Shown in pieces: positions 1-11,792 of a DNA stretch of 64,000 nt. Position 1 is the stretch's first letter; each line of letters opens with the position of its first letter. Location: the NCBI GenBank assembly GCA_035578905.1, contig JAQJVL010000737.1:92501-156500 (forward strand), read 5' to 3'. The position numbers and the translations under genes are program-made. The notes beneath the pieces are model-generated. The model saw only the letters and a program-made list of their open reading frames with translations, searched no databases and was not told the DNA's origin. The stretch comes from Stictocephala bisonia. Lineage: Eukaryota > Arthropoda > Insecta > Hemiptera > Membracidae.

Positions 1-76
1 GCAGTACGCTAAGTTGGCGTGGACTATTACACGCGGGACATGCTTGAGGGCAGTCGCAAATATCAAACCGATTGGA

Positions 77-179
77 TGTTCACGAACATGTCCACATCAG
101 CATGTCTATGTCCAAAATCCCCTATATTACCCGAGAGAACTTGCTCGTGAGCATGTTGATGTGAACATGCTCTTGAACA
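77..179. repeat. Short imperfect inverted repeat (29-bp arms)
   Basis: The left arm 77-105 and right arm 151-179 are reverse complements at about 24 of 29 positions, separated by 45 bases. The shared core reads CATG-TGATGTG-ACATG. The similarity stops just outside the arms. It could be the core of a small palindromic element or a structured RNA remnant; nothing around it tells which. Confidence 0.6.
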
Positions 180-1314
180 AGACCTTGTGTGTAATACACC
201 CTTGAGGGCTCAAAACCAAAAACAGTCACATTAAAAGTTCCACAACGATCCATTCTTGAACCCATTATATTTATTTTACATATTCATATTATTATCTGAC
301 TACCTTCCTGGCAAGTTCATCATCACTTAACAGATGATAATTCCATTTTGACCTCTCATGAAGAATTAAACTTAGAACAGGAATCCTTCCTTAATAGTAA
401 AGCTACTTGTCAAGCATCAATCTCCGCATAAATCCACAAAAATCCCAATTTCTTCACATCGTGACAAAATAGAAAAAAGAAAAAAACACTGTAATCAGAT
501 TACGTTCACAAAGTAAACCTAAGTATATCTGTGAAACTTCCTTCCGTTGAACTTGATAAGAATGTGATCGAGGAATCACAGTTTGTTGATTACTTTGGAG
601 TGAGGCTGGACGGTAGTCTCCAGTGTAACGACCATGTTTATAAATAATTGGCAAAAAACTTCCAGCCAACACTTTTGTTCTGAGAAGCATTTATTTTCTA
701 AATAATATTGCTTTGTCAGAGCTGGGATACTTTGGCAGAGTACTCATTCGTACTCTGAGGCACATCTATTTACAATAGGCTAACATATTGGTTCTTCAAA
801 AAGAGCTGTGGGATGTATTTTAAAAGTTAAACCAACATAATCATGTAAAGTTGATTTTAAAGAATTAAGCTCCTGCTATCCACATGTTTGACGATTTCCT
901 ACGTTAAAGAACAACAACTTGTAAAGGTACGTCAGCATACCACAACACCAGAAACAGGAATATCAGTCCTTCATTGTATCATAATTTGAAACTATTTTAA
1001 AACAAACCCGAGTATGTTACAACCTAAGCTAGCTGAGGTAGACGATTTTTAAAAATTTTAAAGGAGGTTTTAAAATGAGCATTGCTTCTACCAAATACCT
1101 AGTTAACTAAAGTGACATTTAACCAATTTTAATCCATATTTAATCCACCCGTCGACTCCTAAACAACAAATAAAATTTAATTGTGATAATGACTATTAAC
1201 TAATATATCAAACAAATAATACCGATGATGCACAGATAATCTAGGGGTAACAGATGTATAAATACACATCATAATAATGATCATAATAATGAATCATAAT
1301 AATGAACGATAATG

Positions 1315-1424
1315 GCGGAGACAGGAGTGTTTAGTATCGAGGGCGCTTCACCTTTGATACGCCGGCTGCCGACCGATGGTGGTTGGACGACTGCAGCAGT
1401 CTGCAGGTACTGTATCTACTCTTA
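1315..1424. other. GC-rich island ending in a splice-donor-like site
   Basis: This stretch is clearly richer in G and C than its surroundings and holds several CpG dinucleotides. It ends in CTGCAGGTACTG, which resembles an exon/intron donor junction (CAG|GTA) on the plus strand. It could be an untranslated first exon or simply a repeat fragment. No open frame supports protein coding. Confidence 0.15.
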
Positions 1425-2363
1425 GTTTACCGTAATGCTGGTCGCTGTCTAGACATGCTCTATAAAGATATTTATTGCTATCTAATTCCTCGTCGGCTGT
1501 GAGTGTTCGTGTTTATATTATTTTTTAAGGGCTTTTCTTTAACCACTTCATAAAATGTTTTCACAACTTATTCACAAAAATTAAACGCCCCCCCCTTCGG
1601 ACGGGAGAGGGAAGAGTGGTGAGGGGAACACGTTGTGTATCTATTAGTGAGGTGATAGATAGACACGCTCTTTGCCACTCCTATCGACACTTGAGTGAAA
1701 TCGAGAATTAAATTCCGTGGAGCCCTCTAATGGACATATGGATAAACAACCATACATTTAATACTTTGTCCTACTACCAAATACTAGTTTTTCCTTTTGT
1801 TGTTTTTAGTTTGATGTTATTTTTTTGTTAGTTGTTGTTATTCTGGTTTATTTGTGAAAGATTCGGTGAGGTAAACAAATTTTTTTAATTATCTGTGTCA
1901 ACAAAAAACAAGCAGGTTAGAGAAAGGAATTACCCTTCCTTGCGTGCTTGTACTACGGGTTAAAATTAATTACATGTTGACATTTACTACAGGGTCTATC
2001 TGTGTTTGAAGTAACTAAATATGTCTCCTTTATTTGTAACCAGTGGTATTGAAAAGTCCCGGTTGAAATCTCGTTCAACCAATTATTAACAGATGTATAA
2101 ATAAATCTACTAATACTATTATTACTTCTATTAACGATACAAGGAAATATATCTACTTGAATATTAAATAAATAAAAATATTTGATCCAAACAAAATGTA
2201 CAGAAATCTTGAATCAAAGTGGCTGGAGAATTTTCAAGATTGCCTTTTCCTTTTTTTATTTTAATCACGTAGTAGTTCTTTTATCCTGTAACATATATTC
2301 ATTTATTTTTAGGACCCACCAACTAAACTCATAGATATACTATAGACGAATAAGACTACATAA

Positions 2364-2436
2364 TACCACCGTACGTATATGAATGAGTGGGTGGGCGAGT
2401 ACCACTTTGCGTGATTGGGTGGCCGGGTGGGTATTG
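2364..2436 (+). repeat. Two copies of a 36-bp dispersed GGGTGGG-type unit
   Basis: TACCAC starts at 2364 and again at 2400, giving a 36-bp period. Each unit runs TACCAC, then an ACGT- or GCGT-like piece, then a G-rich run (GTGGGTGGGCG, then GGGTGGCCGGGTGGG). Related two-copy or single units lie at 49989, 51565 (reverse) and 61919, and an expanded 32-bp version at 31683. Confidence 0.65.
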
Positions 2437-2439
2437 TAA

Positions 2440-3510
2440 GAAAGATTTACTGTCGGACCAAAGTATAGATACTCGAGTTTGAACATCAACTGTGTAAAAA
2501 GTATAAGATGGAGGAAGACTAAACTACCATCAAAGGTTTTTTTCATCTTTTTCTGTTATTATGAGTGATATTTTTATATTTGTACCTTTTCTCAAATGTT
2601 TTTAATCGATGCTATAATGGGAAAAATACATAATTTTTTACACTTTCAGATTACTTCTAATGTTTTAAACTTCACTAAGATAAAAATAATGATGAGATCA
2701 TTTTGAAACTTTAATGGTGTGCAGGCACTTTAATTGAAACTAACTATATGAAGTTTCAGATTTTTCAGTGGCATAAAAAAATTCTGTTATCAATTTTCTG
2801 AAGTAACTTTTTCTCGATATTGAAAAGGGTTACGAACTTGTAACAAACGATGATTTCAGGTGTCTGATGTCAATAATTCGAATATATATATTTATTTTTA
2901 CTGTACGAGTACTTATTTATTTTATATCGCTTTATTAATCTTTATAATGTAACGTTGCATTAAGTTTCACCCGCCGGGCGGCCAGAGAAAGCTGCCATTA
3001 CATGGTTTGGTTCAGTATTAAAAATTAATAAAGCGACATAAAATCAATCAGTATTATTTATACAATAAAAAGAGATAGGTATATATTCGACTTACTGACA
3101 CCTGAAACCACCGTTTAACTCAAGTTCGTATCCCTTTTCCATATCGATAAAAAGTTACTTTAGAAACTTGATAACAGAATGTTGTTCTGAAGCTTCATAT
3201 ATGTAGTCTCAATTATAATACCTACACGCTATTAAAGGTTCAAAATAATTTGATCATTATTTTTATTGTAGTGAATTTTCAAACATCAGAAGTCATCTGA
3301 AACTATAATAAATGGTGTATTTTTCCCACTATAATCTCGACTTAAACAAATTGTGAACAGGTAAAACTAGCACTCATAATTGCAGAAATAGATGAGAACA
3401 TTTATTGTAGTTTCATTTTCCTCCACCTTATACTTTTTACACAGTTGATATTCAATCTCGAGTATCTATACTTTTTGTTCCGACAGTAGTCACAAATTTT
3501 CTTTTGTGAG
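2440..3510. repeat. Long imperfect palindrome (~500-bp arms, 63-bp loop)
   Basis: The left arm 2440-2949 and right arm about 3013-3510 are reverse complements over nearly their whole length. Matching anchors include TGTCGGACCAAAGTATAGAT with TCTATACTTTTTGTTCCGACA, TATCGCTTTATTAAT with ATTAATAAAGCGACATA, and CACCTGAAACCACC-type pieces near the middle of each arm. By eye the arms agree at roughly three quarters or more of positions with small gaps. The loop, about 2950-3012, is GC-rich (CCCGCCGGGCGGCC). No transposase is present. It could be a foldback DNA transposon or a diverged hairpin-RNA locus. Confidence 0.85.
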
Positions 3511-3677
3511 ATTATTAGTACATTCATCAATTGAGACGTTTTGTATATATATTTCTGTGGTTGATTCCACCTTGGACTATGCATTGTCAACAATAAAATA
3601 GTTTAGTAATGCACTTATTTTTAATGTTACCAATTGTTAGTACTAATACATAAGTTTAGTAAGTACATTAACCAAAA

Positions 3678-3850
3678 TTTCCGGCATGATGGCTCAATGA
3701 GCAATGCCTCGGACTGGGAATGGCAAGGTACAAGGTTTGAATCCCTAACCCAGCTAACGGTCGGTACTTTACTCATTGAATAACATTTCAGCCACGTAGC
3801 GTAGGCCAATGTTAAATATCATTCTACGTATATTTATGTTTAAAAAAAAA
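3678..3850 (+). mobile_element. tRNA-derived SINE
   Basis: This plus-strand segment carries the two internal RNA polymerase III promoter boxes of a tRNA gene: an A-box-like TGGCTCAATGAGC at 3690 and a B-box GGTTTGAATCC at 3734-3744 (consensus GGTTCGANTCC with one C-to-T change). The two ends do not pair as an acceptor stem, and an unrelated body of about 85 bases follows, ending in an A-rich run near 3841-3850. That is the design of a tRNA-derived SINE rather than a working tRNA. I found no second copy in the window. Confidence 0.6.
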
Positions 3851-4812
3851 TATATATTAGTATTTCTAACTAAGCACGATTTCTCTATTCAACTGGTTTC
3901 GTTTTGAGAGATTAAACCAAATATTTGAGACTTTATAAATATATTGGTGACCATTTTTTTCTTTAAATATTCCATGTTAACAATGAATACTATTTAATGT
4001 TATACTTATTGATAATGGTATTATTTCATAAGTTCAGTAAACGTTTTGTGTAACTGCATTGAATATGAACAATATTTACTTTATGTTTACTAAACATACT
4101 GCTTCAATGTTGAATTGCATTATCATATTAATAATATTAGTACAGCAGAGTAAATTTTAACAGTCGAAGCTAAAATTAAACCATATGAGATTAAGTTGAT
4201 TACAAGACGTATTAAGAGTGACATTGGTCTGTCATTAGCTACTGTGAAACACTAATAATTGTATCAGCTGTCGAAAGGTCATATTGACAATTTCGGAATG
4301 TAACTTGTACACTGAAACATTAAAATAACAAAAATAATCTTTATAATAATTTACCTTTATATACTAGCAATAAATGTGTATTAATCATGGCCGATAGTTA
4401 TACGTGTACATCTTTATCAAGAAGTGTCAACTTTGGTGGTTTATTTATACAAAACATGTAAAATTTTTACCATTTATTTAAACAAATTGCATGCCTTTCT
4501 TACGTATTAGGTAGGTGGAGTGACCAATAGCACTCAAAAGACATTCTAATAAGGGAATAAGTACTGCAATCTGAGAAAAATACTTATGATATTATTGTGT
4601 TGGCCTAGGACTGATTGTTTTTGGTATACTGAATCGGTTACTATACACAGTCATAAAGTTATGAAGTATCTCTTTAAGTAACCTTTGGTATATTCAATAA
4701 TATTATACTCAAAAAAATTTAATGTTCCTCTCAATATTGATAGTATTACGTTATATTTAAGAAATATAAACTAAAAGATGAGATGAGTAATAAAACTACA
4801 GCTATTTCAACT
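3851..4812. other. Gene-free AT-rich stretch
   Basis: I see no coding region, RNA gene or repeat that I can defend here. The sequence is AT-rich with scattered short runs. Confidence 0.6.
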
Positions 4813-4951
4813 AAATTAGTCGATATCCTAGTTTCATAAGCTAAAGATTCTCAGTTAGATACTTATCAGGGTTATAGCAAATTTGTAGAGGGATCAGCTA
4901 ATAACGCCCGACTACTCATCTGTCATAGGGCTATTATAATTGCACTGAACA
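4813..4951 (+). mobile_element. SINE family A, decayed copy interrupted by Harbinger element
   Basis: The segment follows the order seen in the better copy at 17996: TAGTTTCATAAGCTAAAG, then a decayed B-box region TTCTCAGTTAGAT, then GGATCAGCTAATAAC, then TCATAGGGCTATTA. It breaks off where the PIF/Harbinger element begins, and no clear continuation is visible on the other side. Confidence 0.5.
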
Positions 4952-4954
4952 TAA

Positions 4955-5651
4955 AGGCCGTATTTCACATATGGTACCGTGCTCCTACGGTGTTGTGTAA
5001 TGTGGAATCGGAAAAGGGTACAATGCATTATTTTGTATGGGAAAGCAGTTTGCGATTTTCAAATGACCTGTCGTGCTAATGTGCTGTTTTCGATCGCTCG
5101 ATGGAGTGATCGGCGACAATGACCGGTAGGCAGTCTGAGGACGACAGGCGCGCGGTAGGTCAGGTGAAAATGTCACCCTACGTCACCGCATCGGCACCCG
5201 ACCCCTGGATATTCCTAGTCCGGGAGTTCCCGACGTCCTACGAAAATTGCCGGTCGATTGACTTTTTCGTGTTTACACTGTAGAAGGAGATTTTCAAACA
5301 ACGGATAGCCCATCCTGAAATATTTACGGAACTTTTCAGGGTCATCTCTTAGCCGGATAAAAAGTGTGTGAAAACTCCCCTTCCTCTTCTCTAGCTCGAT
5401 ACATAATATCGTTTCGGCCATTTCTTCTTATTTTTATCAACTATTGAATAAATTGCACAAGTAACATAATAACAACATCCATAACGTCCTGACATTTCGG
5501 TAGCTAAGTAGTGAGCTCTATATTCTAAGTGAGCGAAGACTAGAGAACGACAGGGGCATGGTAGGAACACGACATTAGCTGGGTCCCTACTGCTGAAGAC
5601 GCGCAACATGGACACGATAGGAGCACGGCACATTATGTGAAAAACCGGCCT
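4955..5651 (-). mobile_element. PIF/Harbinger DNA transposon, internally deleted (697 bp)
   Basis: The ends are terminal inverted repeats of about 31 bases: AGGCCGTATTTCACATATGG at the left, and at the right the reverse complement of a sequence starting AGGCCGGTTTTTCACATAA. Both arms then share GCCGTGCTCC-type sequence. TAA flanks the element on both sides (4952-4954 and 5652-5654), matching the 3-bp TWA target duplication typical of PIF/Harbinger elements. Inside, on the minus strand, is the start of a HARBI1-like transposase. Autonomous members are several kilobases long and also carry a Myb-like gene, so this copy has lost most of its inside and depends on enzyme made elsewhere. Confidence 0.8.
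5215..5421 (-). pseudogene. Truncated HARBI1-like transposase, N-terminal part
   Basis: The minus-strand frame of 68 codons starts with MAETILCIELEKRKG and runs into FHTLFIRLRDDPEKFRKYF, then RMGYPLFENLL. A run of D-x-E-K-F-x-x-Y-F-R-M followed by F-x-x-L-L is the typical N-terminal signature of HARBI1/PIF nucleases, which cut DNA at the element's ends. The catalytic DDE core, normally 150 or more residues further on, is absent, because the frame stops soon after a short basic segment. The start methionine lies about 230 bases inside the element. It cannot work as a transposase. Recognition rests on this one motif and on the surrounding TIRs. Confidence 0.7.
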
Positions 5652-5654
5652 TAA

Positions 5655-6663
5655 GTGACCTGTTATATTTAGCGTATTCAGAGGTTCCACCACTGAGCTG
5701 CTTTACTTCACGATCGTGACTAACTTTCACTTTTTTGTGTTAAACTTCCACAACAGTGTTTAGTTGAAAAAAATAAAATAACTGTAATGAAATGTAAACG
5801 TTTGTTTAATCGATGATTATTTTTTCATTATTATTAATTGCACTATATTTATTATCAGTTGTTATTTTAATGCTATGTAATTATTAAAGTTTGATTTGTA
5901 AGTTATAATCAAACCCAACGAATGGTCACTCCTGCTCATAACGTTGTGAGCGGGGCTTGGTATTGCGCTACCTTACTGTTATTAAGCTAGCTAATAATAA
6001 ATAGATAAATTAATAACAGAATAAAGTCTTAAGAATGTTTGGCAATATGGCATGTACTTCACTAAGTGTTAATAAATTAGAGAATAAAAAACACTATTTA
6101 AACCGATTTAAATTATTATAGAGACATGAGTTTTATTAAAATGTAAAAAAATGGACTGATAAATTTCCATACTTGCACATGCAATTCCCAGAAGGTCCAG
6201 ATTCACATTATTGCAGCAACCTTGGGAATACAGTGTAATGGATATATGTAAAAGGTTTTGTTTTCTAACCGGACGGATTTGTGTCTGGGGAATTGAGTTA
6301 CTCTTGTTTCAATTCAACGTTCCGGTTCTACTAAAGCTATTCAAGCTACCAGAAATTCTATTCTGAAGTTTGAAGAAATTTTGCAAGGAATGTTTTTGTT
6401 ATAAATATTCCTTGCAGTGCACAAGTTTAAAAGCTTTTATTTTCGTAGATAACATTTCCTGTTGGAAATTATTTTAGCCTAATAATGTTCAAGGCCATTG
6501 GATTGTAAAGAGCATTATATTGTTAACTTCTAATGGTTACACGTCAGGATTGGATACGGTAAAAGTTGTTGTACTGAATAATATTGAAATATTGTAGTGG
6601 TGGATGAGAAAAACTGTTTAAAACTATAATACTAAAATATTGTTTCTATTTATGTATCAACTA
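5655..6663. other. Gene-free AT-rich stretch
   Basis: No defensible gene or repeat unit is visible. It ends directly at the 37-bp satellite array. Confidence 0.6.
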
Positions 6664-8486
6664 AAGTGAAACACAACACGTTGACAGTATCATATATTCT
6701 ATAGTAAACACAACACGTTGACAGTATCATGTGTTCTATAGTAAACACAACACGTTGACAGTATCATGTGTTCTATAGTAAACACAACACGTTGACAGTG
6801 TCATGTGTTCTATAGTAAACACAACACGTTGACAGTATCATGTGTCCTATAGTAAACACAACTCGTTGACAGTATCATGTATTCTATAGTAAACACAACA
6901 CGTTGACAGTATCATGTGTTCTATAGTAAACACAACACGTTGACAGTATCATGTGTTCTATAGTAAACACAACACGTTGACAGTATCGTGTATTCTATAG
7001 TAAACACAGCACGTTGACAGTATCATGTGTTCTATAGTAAACACAATACGTTGACAGTATCATGTGTTCTATAGTAAACACAACACGTTGACAGTATCAT
7101 GTGTTCTATAGTAAACACAACACGTTGACAGTATCATGTGTCCTATAGTAAACACAACTCGTTGACAGTATCATGTATTCTATAGTAAACACAACACGTT
7201 GACAGTGTCATGTGTTCTATAGTAAACACAACACGTTGACAGTATCACGTGTTCTATAGTAAACACAACACGTTGACAGTGTCATGTGTTCTATAGTAAA
7301 CACAACACGTTGACAGTATCATGTGTTCTATAGTAAACACAACACGTTGACAGTGTCATGTGTTCTATAGTAAACACAACACGTTGACAGTATCATGTGT
7401 TCTATAGTAAACACAACACGTTGACAGTATCATGTGTTCTATAGTAAACACAACACGTTGACAGTGTCATGTGTTCTATAGTAAACACAACACGTTGACA
7501 GTATCATGTGTTCTATAGTAAACACAACACGTTGACAGTGTCATGTGTTCTATAGTAAACACAACACGTTGACAGTGTCATGTGTTCTATAGTAAACACA
7601 ACACGTTGACAGTATCATGTGTTCTATAGTAAACACAACACGTTGACAGTGTCATGTGTTCTATAGTAAACACAACACGTTGACAGTGTCATGTGTTCTA
7701 TAGTAAACACAACACGTTGACAGTATCATGTGTTCTATAGTAAACACAACACGTTGACAGTGTCATGTGTTCTATAGTAAACACAACACGTTGACCGTGT
7801 CATGTGTTCTATAGTAAACACAACACGTTGACAGTATCATGTGTTCTATAGTAAACACAACACGTTGACAGTGTCATGTGTTCTATAGTAAACACAACAC
7901 GTTGACAGTATCATGTGTTCTATAGTAAACACAACACGTTGACAGTGTCATGTGTTCTATAGTAAACACAACACGTTGACAGTATCATGTGTTCTATAGT
8001 AAACACAACACGTTGACAGTGTCATGTGTTCTATAGTAAACACAACACGTTGACAGTATCATGTGTTCTATAGTAAACACAACACGTTGACAGTGTCATG
8101 TGTTCTATAGTAAACACAACACGTTGACAGTATCATGTGTTCTATAGTAAACACAACACGTTGACAGTATCATGTGTTCTATAGTAAACACAACACGTTG
8201 ACAGTATCATGTGTCCTATAGTAAACACAACTCGTTGACAGTATCATGTATTCTATAGTAAACACAACACGTTGACAGTATCATGTGTTCTATAGTAAAC
8301 ACAACACGTTGACAGTATCATGTATTCTATAGTAAACACAACACGTTGACAGTATCATGTGTTCTATAGTAAACACAACACGTTGACAGTATCATGTGTT
8401 CTATAGTAAACACAACACGTTGACAGTATCATGTGTTCTATAGTAAACACAATACGTTGATAGTATCATGTATTCTATAGTAAATA
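6664..8486 (+). repeat. 37-bp satellite array, about 49 copies
   Basis: The unit reads AAACACAACACGTTGACAGT followed by ATCATGTGTTCTATAGT, 37 bases. About 49 near-identical copies run head to tail and stay in exact 37-bp register: the diagnostic TGTGTCC variant at 6841, 7137 and 8210 is spaced by 8 and then 29 whole units. The main variable position changes ATC to GTC. In the centre (about 7200-8150) ATC and GTC units alternate in pairs and triplets, which is a higher-order pattern. The first and last units are the most diverged, as expected where unequal exchange keeps the middle uniform. Confidence 0.97.
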
Positions 8487-9107
<621 letters not shown>

Positions 9108-9127
9108 TTGTTTTTTAAGCATTAAAT

Positions 9128-11215
9128 TGTCAGTATTTCATTCCATCTCACATATAGTAAGAGATGCAGTCGGAGGAAGTCAAGCTACCTTTTGGTGACT
9201 GACAGATCCATTAATATTCCACCACAGTTGATGGTAGTCAATATTTCATTCCATAACACATTTGGTGAGAGATGAACTTGGAGGAAGTTATTCTAACGTT
9301 TTGGTAGCTGACAGCTCAATAATATTCCACCACAGTTGATGGTAGTCAATATTTCATTCCATAACACATGTGGTGAGAGATGAACTTGGAGGAAGTTATT
9401 TTAACGTTTTGGTAGCTGACAGCTCCATTAATATTCCACCACAGTTGATGGTAGTCAATATTTCATTCCATAACACATTTGGTGAGAGATGAACTTGGAG
9501 GAAGTTATTCTAACGTTTTGGTAGCTGACAGCTCCATTAATATTCCACCACAGTTGATGGTAGTCAATATTTCATTCCATAACACATTTGGTGAGAGATG
9601 AACTTGGAGGAAGTTATTCTATCGTTTTGGTAGCTGACAGCTCCATTAATATTCCACCACAGTTGATGGTAGTCAATATTTCATTCCATAACACATTTGG
9701 TGAGAGATGAACTTGGAGGAAGTTATTCTAACGTTTTGGTAGCTGACAGCTCCATAAATATACCACCACAGTTGATAGTAGTCAGTATTTCATTCCATAA
9801 CACATGTGGTGAGATATGAACTTGGAGGAAGTTATTTTAACGTTTTGGTAGCTGACAGCTCCATTAATATTCCACCACAGCTGATGGTAGTCAATATTTC
9901 ATTCCATAACACATGTGGTGAGAGATGAACTTGGAGGAAGTTATTCTAACGTTTTGGTAGCTGACAGCTCCATTAATATTCCACCACAGTTGATGGTAGT
10001 CAATATTTCATTCCATAACACATGTGGTGAGATATGAACTTGGAGGAAGTTATTATAAAGTTTTGGTAGCTCCATAAATATTCCACCACAGTTGATGGTA
10101 GTCAGTATTTCATTCCATCTCATATGTAGTAAGAGATACACTCGGAGGAAGACAGGCTAACCTTTTGGTAGCTGACTACTCAATAAATATTCCACCATAG
10201 TTGATGGTAGTCAGTATTTCATTCCATCTTATTTGTAGTAAGGGATACACTCGGAGGAAGACAGGCTAACCTTTTGTTGGCTGACAGCTCTATAAAATTC
10301 CACCATAGCTGATGGTGGTCAGTATTTCATTCCATATCAAATGTAGTAAGAGATGCACTCGAAGGAAGACAGGCTAACCTTTTGTTGGCTGACAGCTCCA
10401 TAAATATTCCACCACAGTTGATGGTGGTCAGTATTTCATTCCATCTCATATGTAGTAAGAGATGCACTCGGAGGAAGACAGGCTAACCTTTTGTTGGCTG
10501 ACAGCTCCATAAATATTCCACCACAGTTGATGGTAGTCACTATTTCATTCCATCTTATATGTAGTAAGGGATACATCCGGAGGAAGACAGGCTAACCTTT
10601 TGTCGGCTGACAGCTCCATAAATATTCCACCACAGTTGATGGTAATCAGTATTTCATTTTATCTCATATGTAGTAAGAGATGCACTCGAAGGAAGACAGG
10701 CTAACCTTTTGATAGCTTACAGCTCCATAAATATTCCACCACAAATGATGGTAGTCAGTATTTCATTCCATCTCATATGTAGTAAGAGATACACTCGGAG
10801 GAAGACAGGCTAACCTTTTGGTGGCTGACAGCTCCATAAATATTCCACCACAGTTGATGGTAGTCAGTATTTCATTCCATCTCATATGTAGTAAGAGATA
10901 CACTCGAAGGAAAACAGGCTAATCTTTTGGTGGCTGACAGCTCCATAAATATTCCACCACAGTTGATGGTAGCAGTATTTCATTCCATCCCACATATATT
11001 AAGAGATGCACTCGAAGGAAGTCAGGCTAACGTTTGGTGGCTGACAGCTCCATAAATATTCCACCACAGTTGATGGTAGTCAATATTTCATTGCATCTCT
11101 TATGTAGTAAGAGATGCACTCGAAGGAAGTCAGGCTAACCTTTTGGTAGCTGACAGCTCCATAAATATTCCACCATAGTTGTTGGTAGTCAGTATTTAAT
11201 TCCATCTAATATAAA
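9128..11215 (+). repeat. ~109-bp satellite array, about 19 copies
   Basis: The landmark ATGGTAGTCA recurs at 9231, 9339, 9448 and onward with a period of 108-110 bases. The unit contains TATTCCACCACAGTTGATGG, TATTTCATTCCAT, a GAGATG-ACTTGGAGGAAG piece and TTTTGGTAGCTGACAGCTCC. Two subtypes occupy different parts: copies up to about 10080 mostly read ATAACACAT-TGGTGAGAGATG, and later copies read ATCTCATATGTAGTAAGAG and GACAGGCTAACC. A diverged relative lies at 43845-44895. Confidence 0.95.
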
Positions 11216-11697
11216 GTGAGTCACACATAAATACATAACTTAACTGTTCAACTACAGTTGTTGTAGGATATTTGTCAACCTTTATTTGTATTAATTAGCC
11301 CAGAAAAATTTTTATTGTTTTTATGTTAGCACAAAACAATTTTAATTCATGCACAATATATTATTCAATCACTATGCCATTTAAATATAATATATTTTAG
11401 TGGCAAGCACCTTCCAATTTGTTATTGCTACCATTACGCAGATGTGTTGTAAAATGATTACCAGCCAATTTTCTACCAGTTCACATGCCTATCTAGATTG
11501 TTATTACCAATATTCTGTGATATATACTTTTAGATAATCAACTAAACGTTCCTGTTTTAATATTATAAAAGTTTTGAATACACTGACGTAATTTAAAGAA
11601 ATTAAACATAGTGCTATTGGATAAGGTGATTTTAAAATCGTAAATACTTTTTATATTATATATCTGCAAGTACTATATCTTTAAAGTCTTTATTCAT
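11216..11697. other. Gene-free AT-rich stretch
   Basis: Unique-looking AT-rich sequence between the satellite and a SINE tail. No gene signal. Confidence 0.6.
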
Positions 11698-11792
11698 TAT
11701 TAAGACGCCGATCGTCAAGTTATGAGGGACGAATGAGTATAGATGAATGAGTGTAGTCATTGTTACTAAGTAAGGTCAGCTGTTCATCAGAA
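11698..11792 (-). mobile_element. SINE 3' tail fragment (minus strand)
   Basis: TAAGACGCCGATCGTCAAG, GAATGAGTGTAGTCATTGTT and the AAGGTCAGCTGTTCATC that follows are the reverse complement of the 3' half of SINE family A as seen at 18110-18260. The tRNA-like head is missing, so this is a 5'-truncated copy. Confidence 0.65.

Larger units (their letters stand above)
1..2363. other. Gene-free AT-rich stretch
   Basis: I see no coding signal in this stretch: the open frames are short, unlike any family I know, and low in complexity. It contains the inverted repeat at 77-179, a few ATA/ATG-rich triplet runs near 1265-1310, and a small GC-richer island near 1315-1424. The rest is AT-rich sequence with homopolymer-like runs. 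Confidence 0.6.

Noticed and set aside
5391..5693. 100-codon minus-strand frame at the Harbinger end
   Set aside because: Runs across the TIR and the TAA border, so it cannot be a natural gene of either the element or the host.
6664..8486. CRISPR-like look of a short regular repeat
   Set aside because: Units abut with no spacers, and the sequence context is animal DNA; it is a satellite.
9941..10141. 66-codon minus-strand frame
   Set aside because: By-product of the 109-bp satellite.
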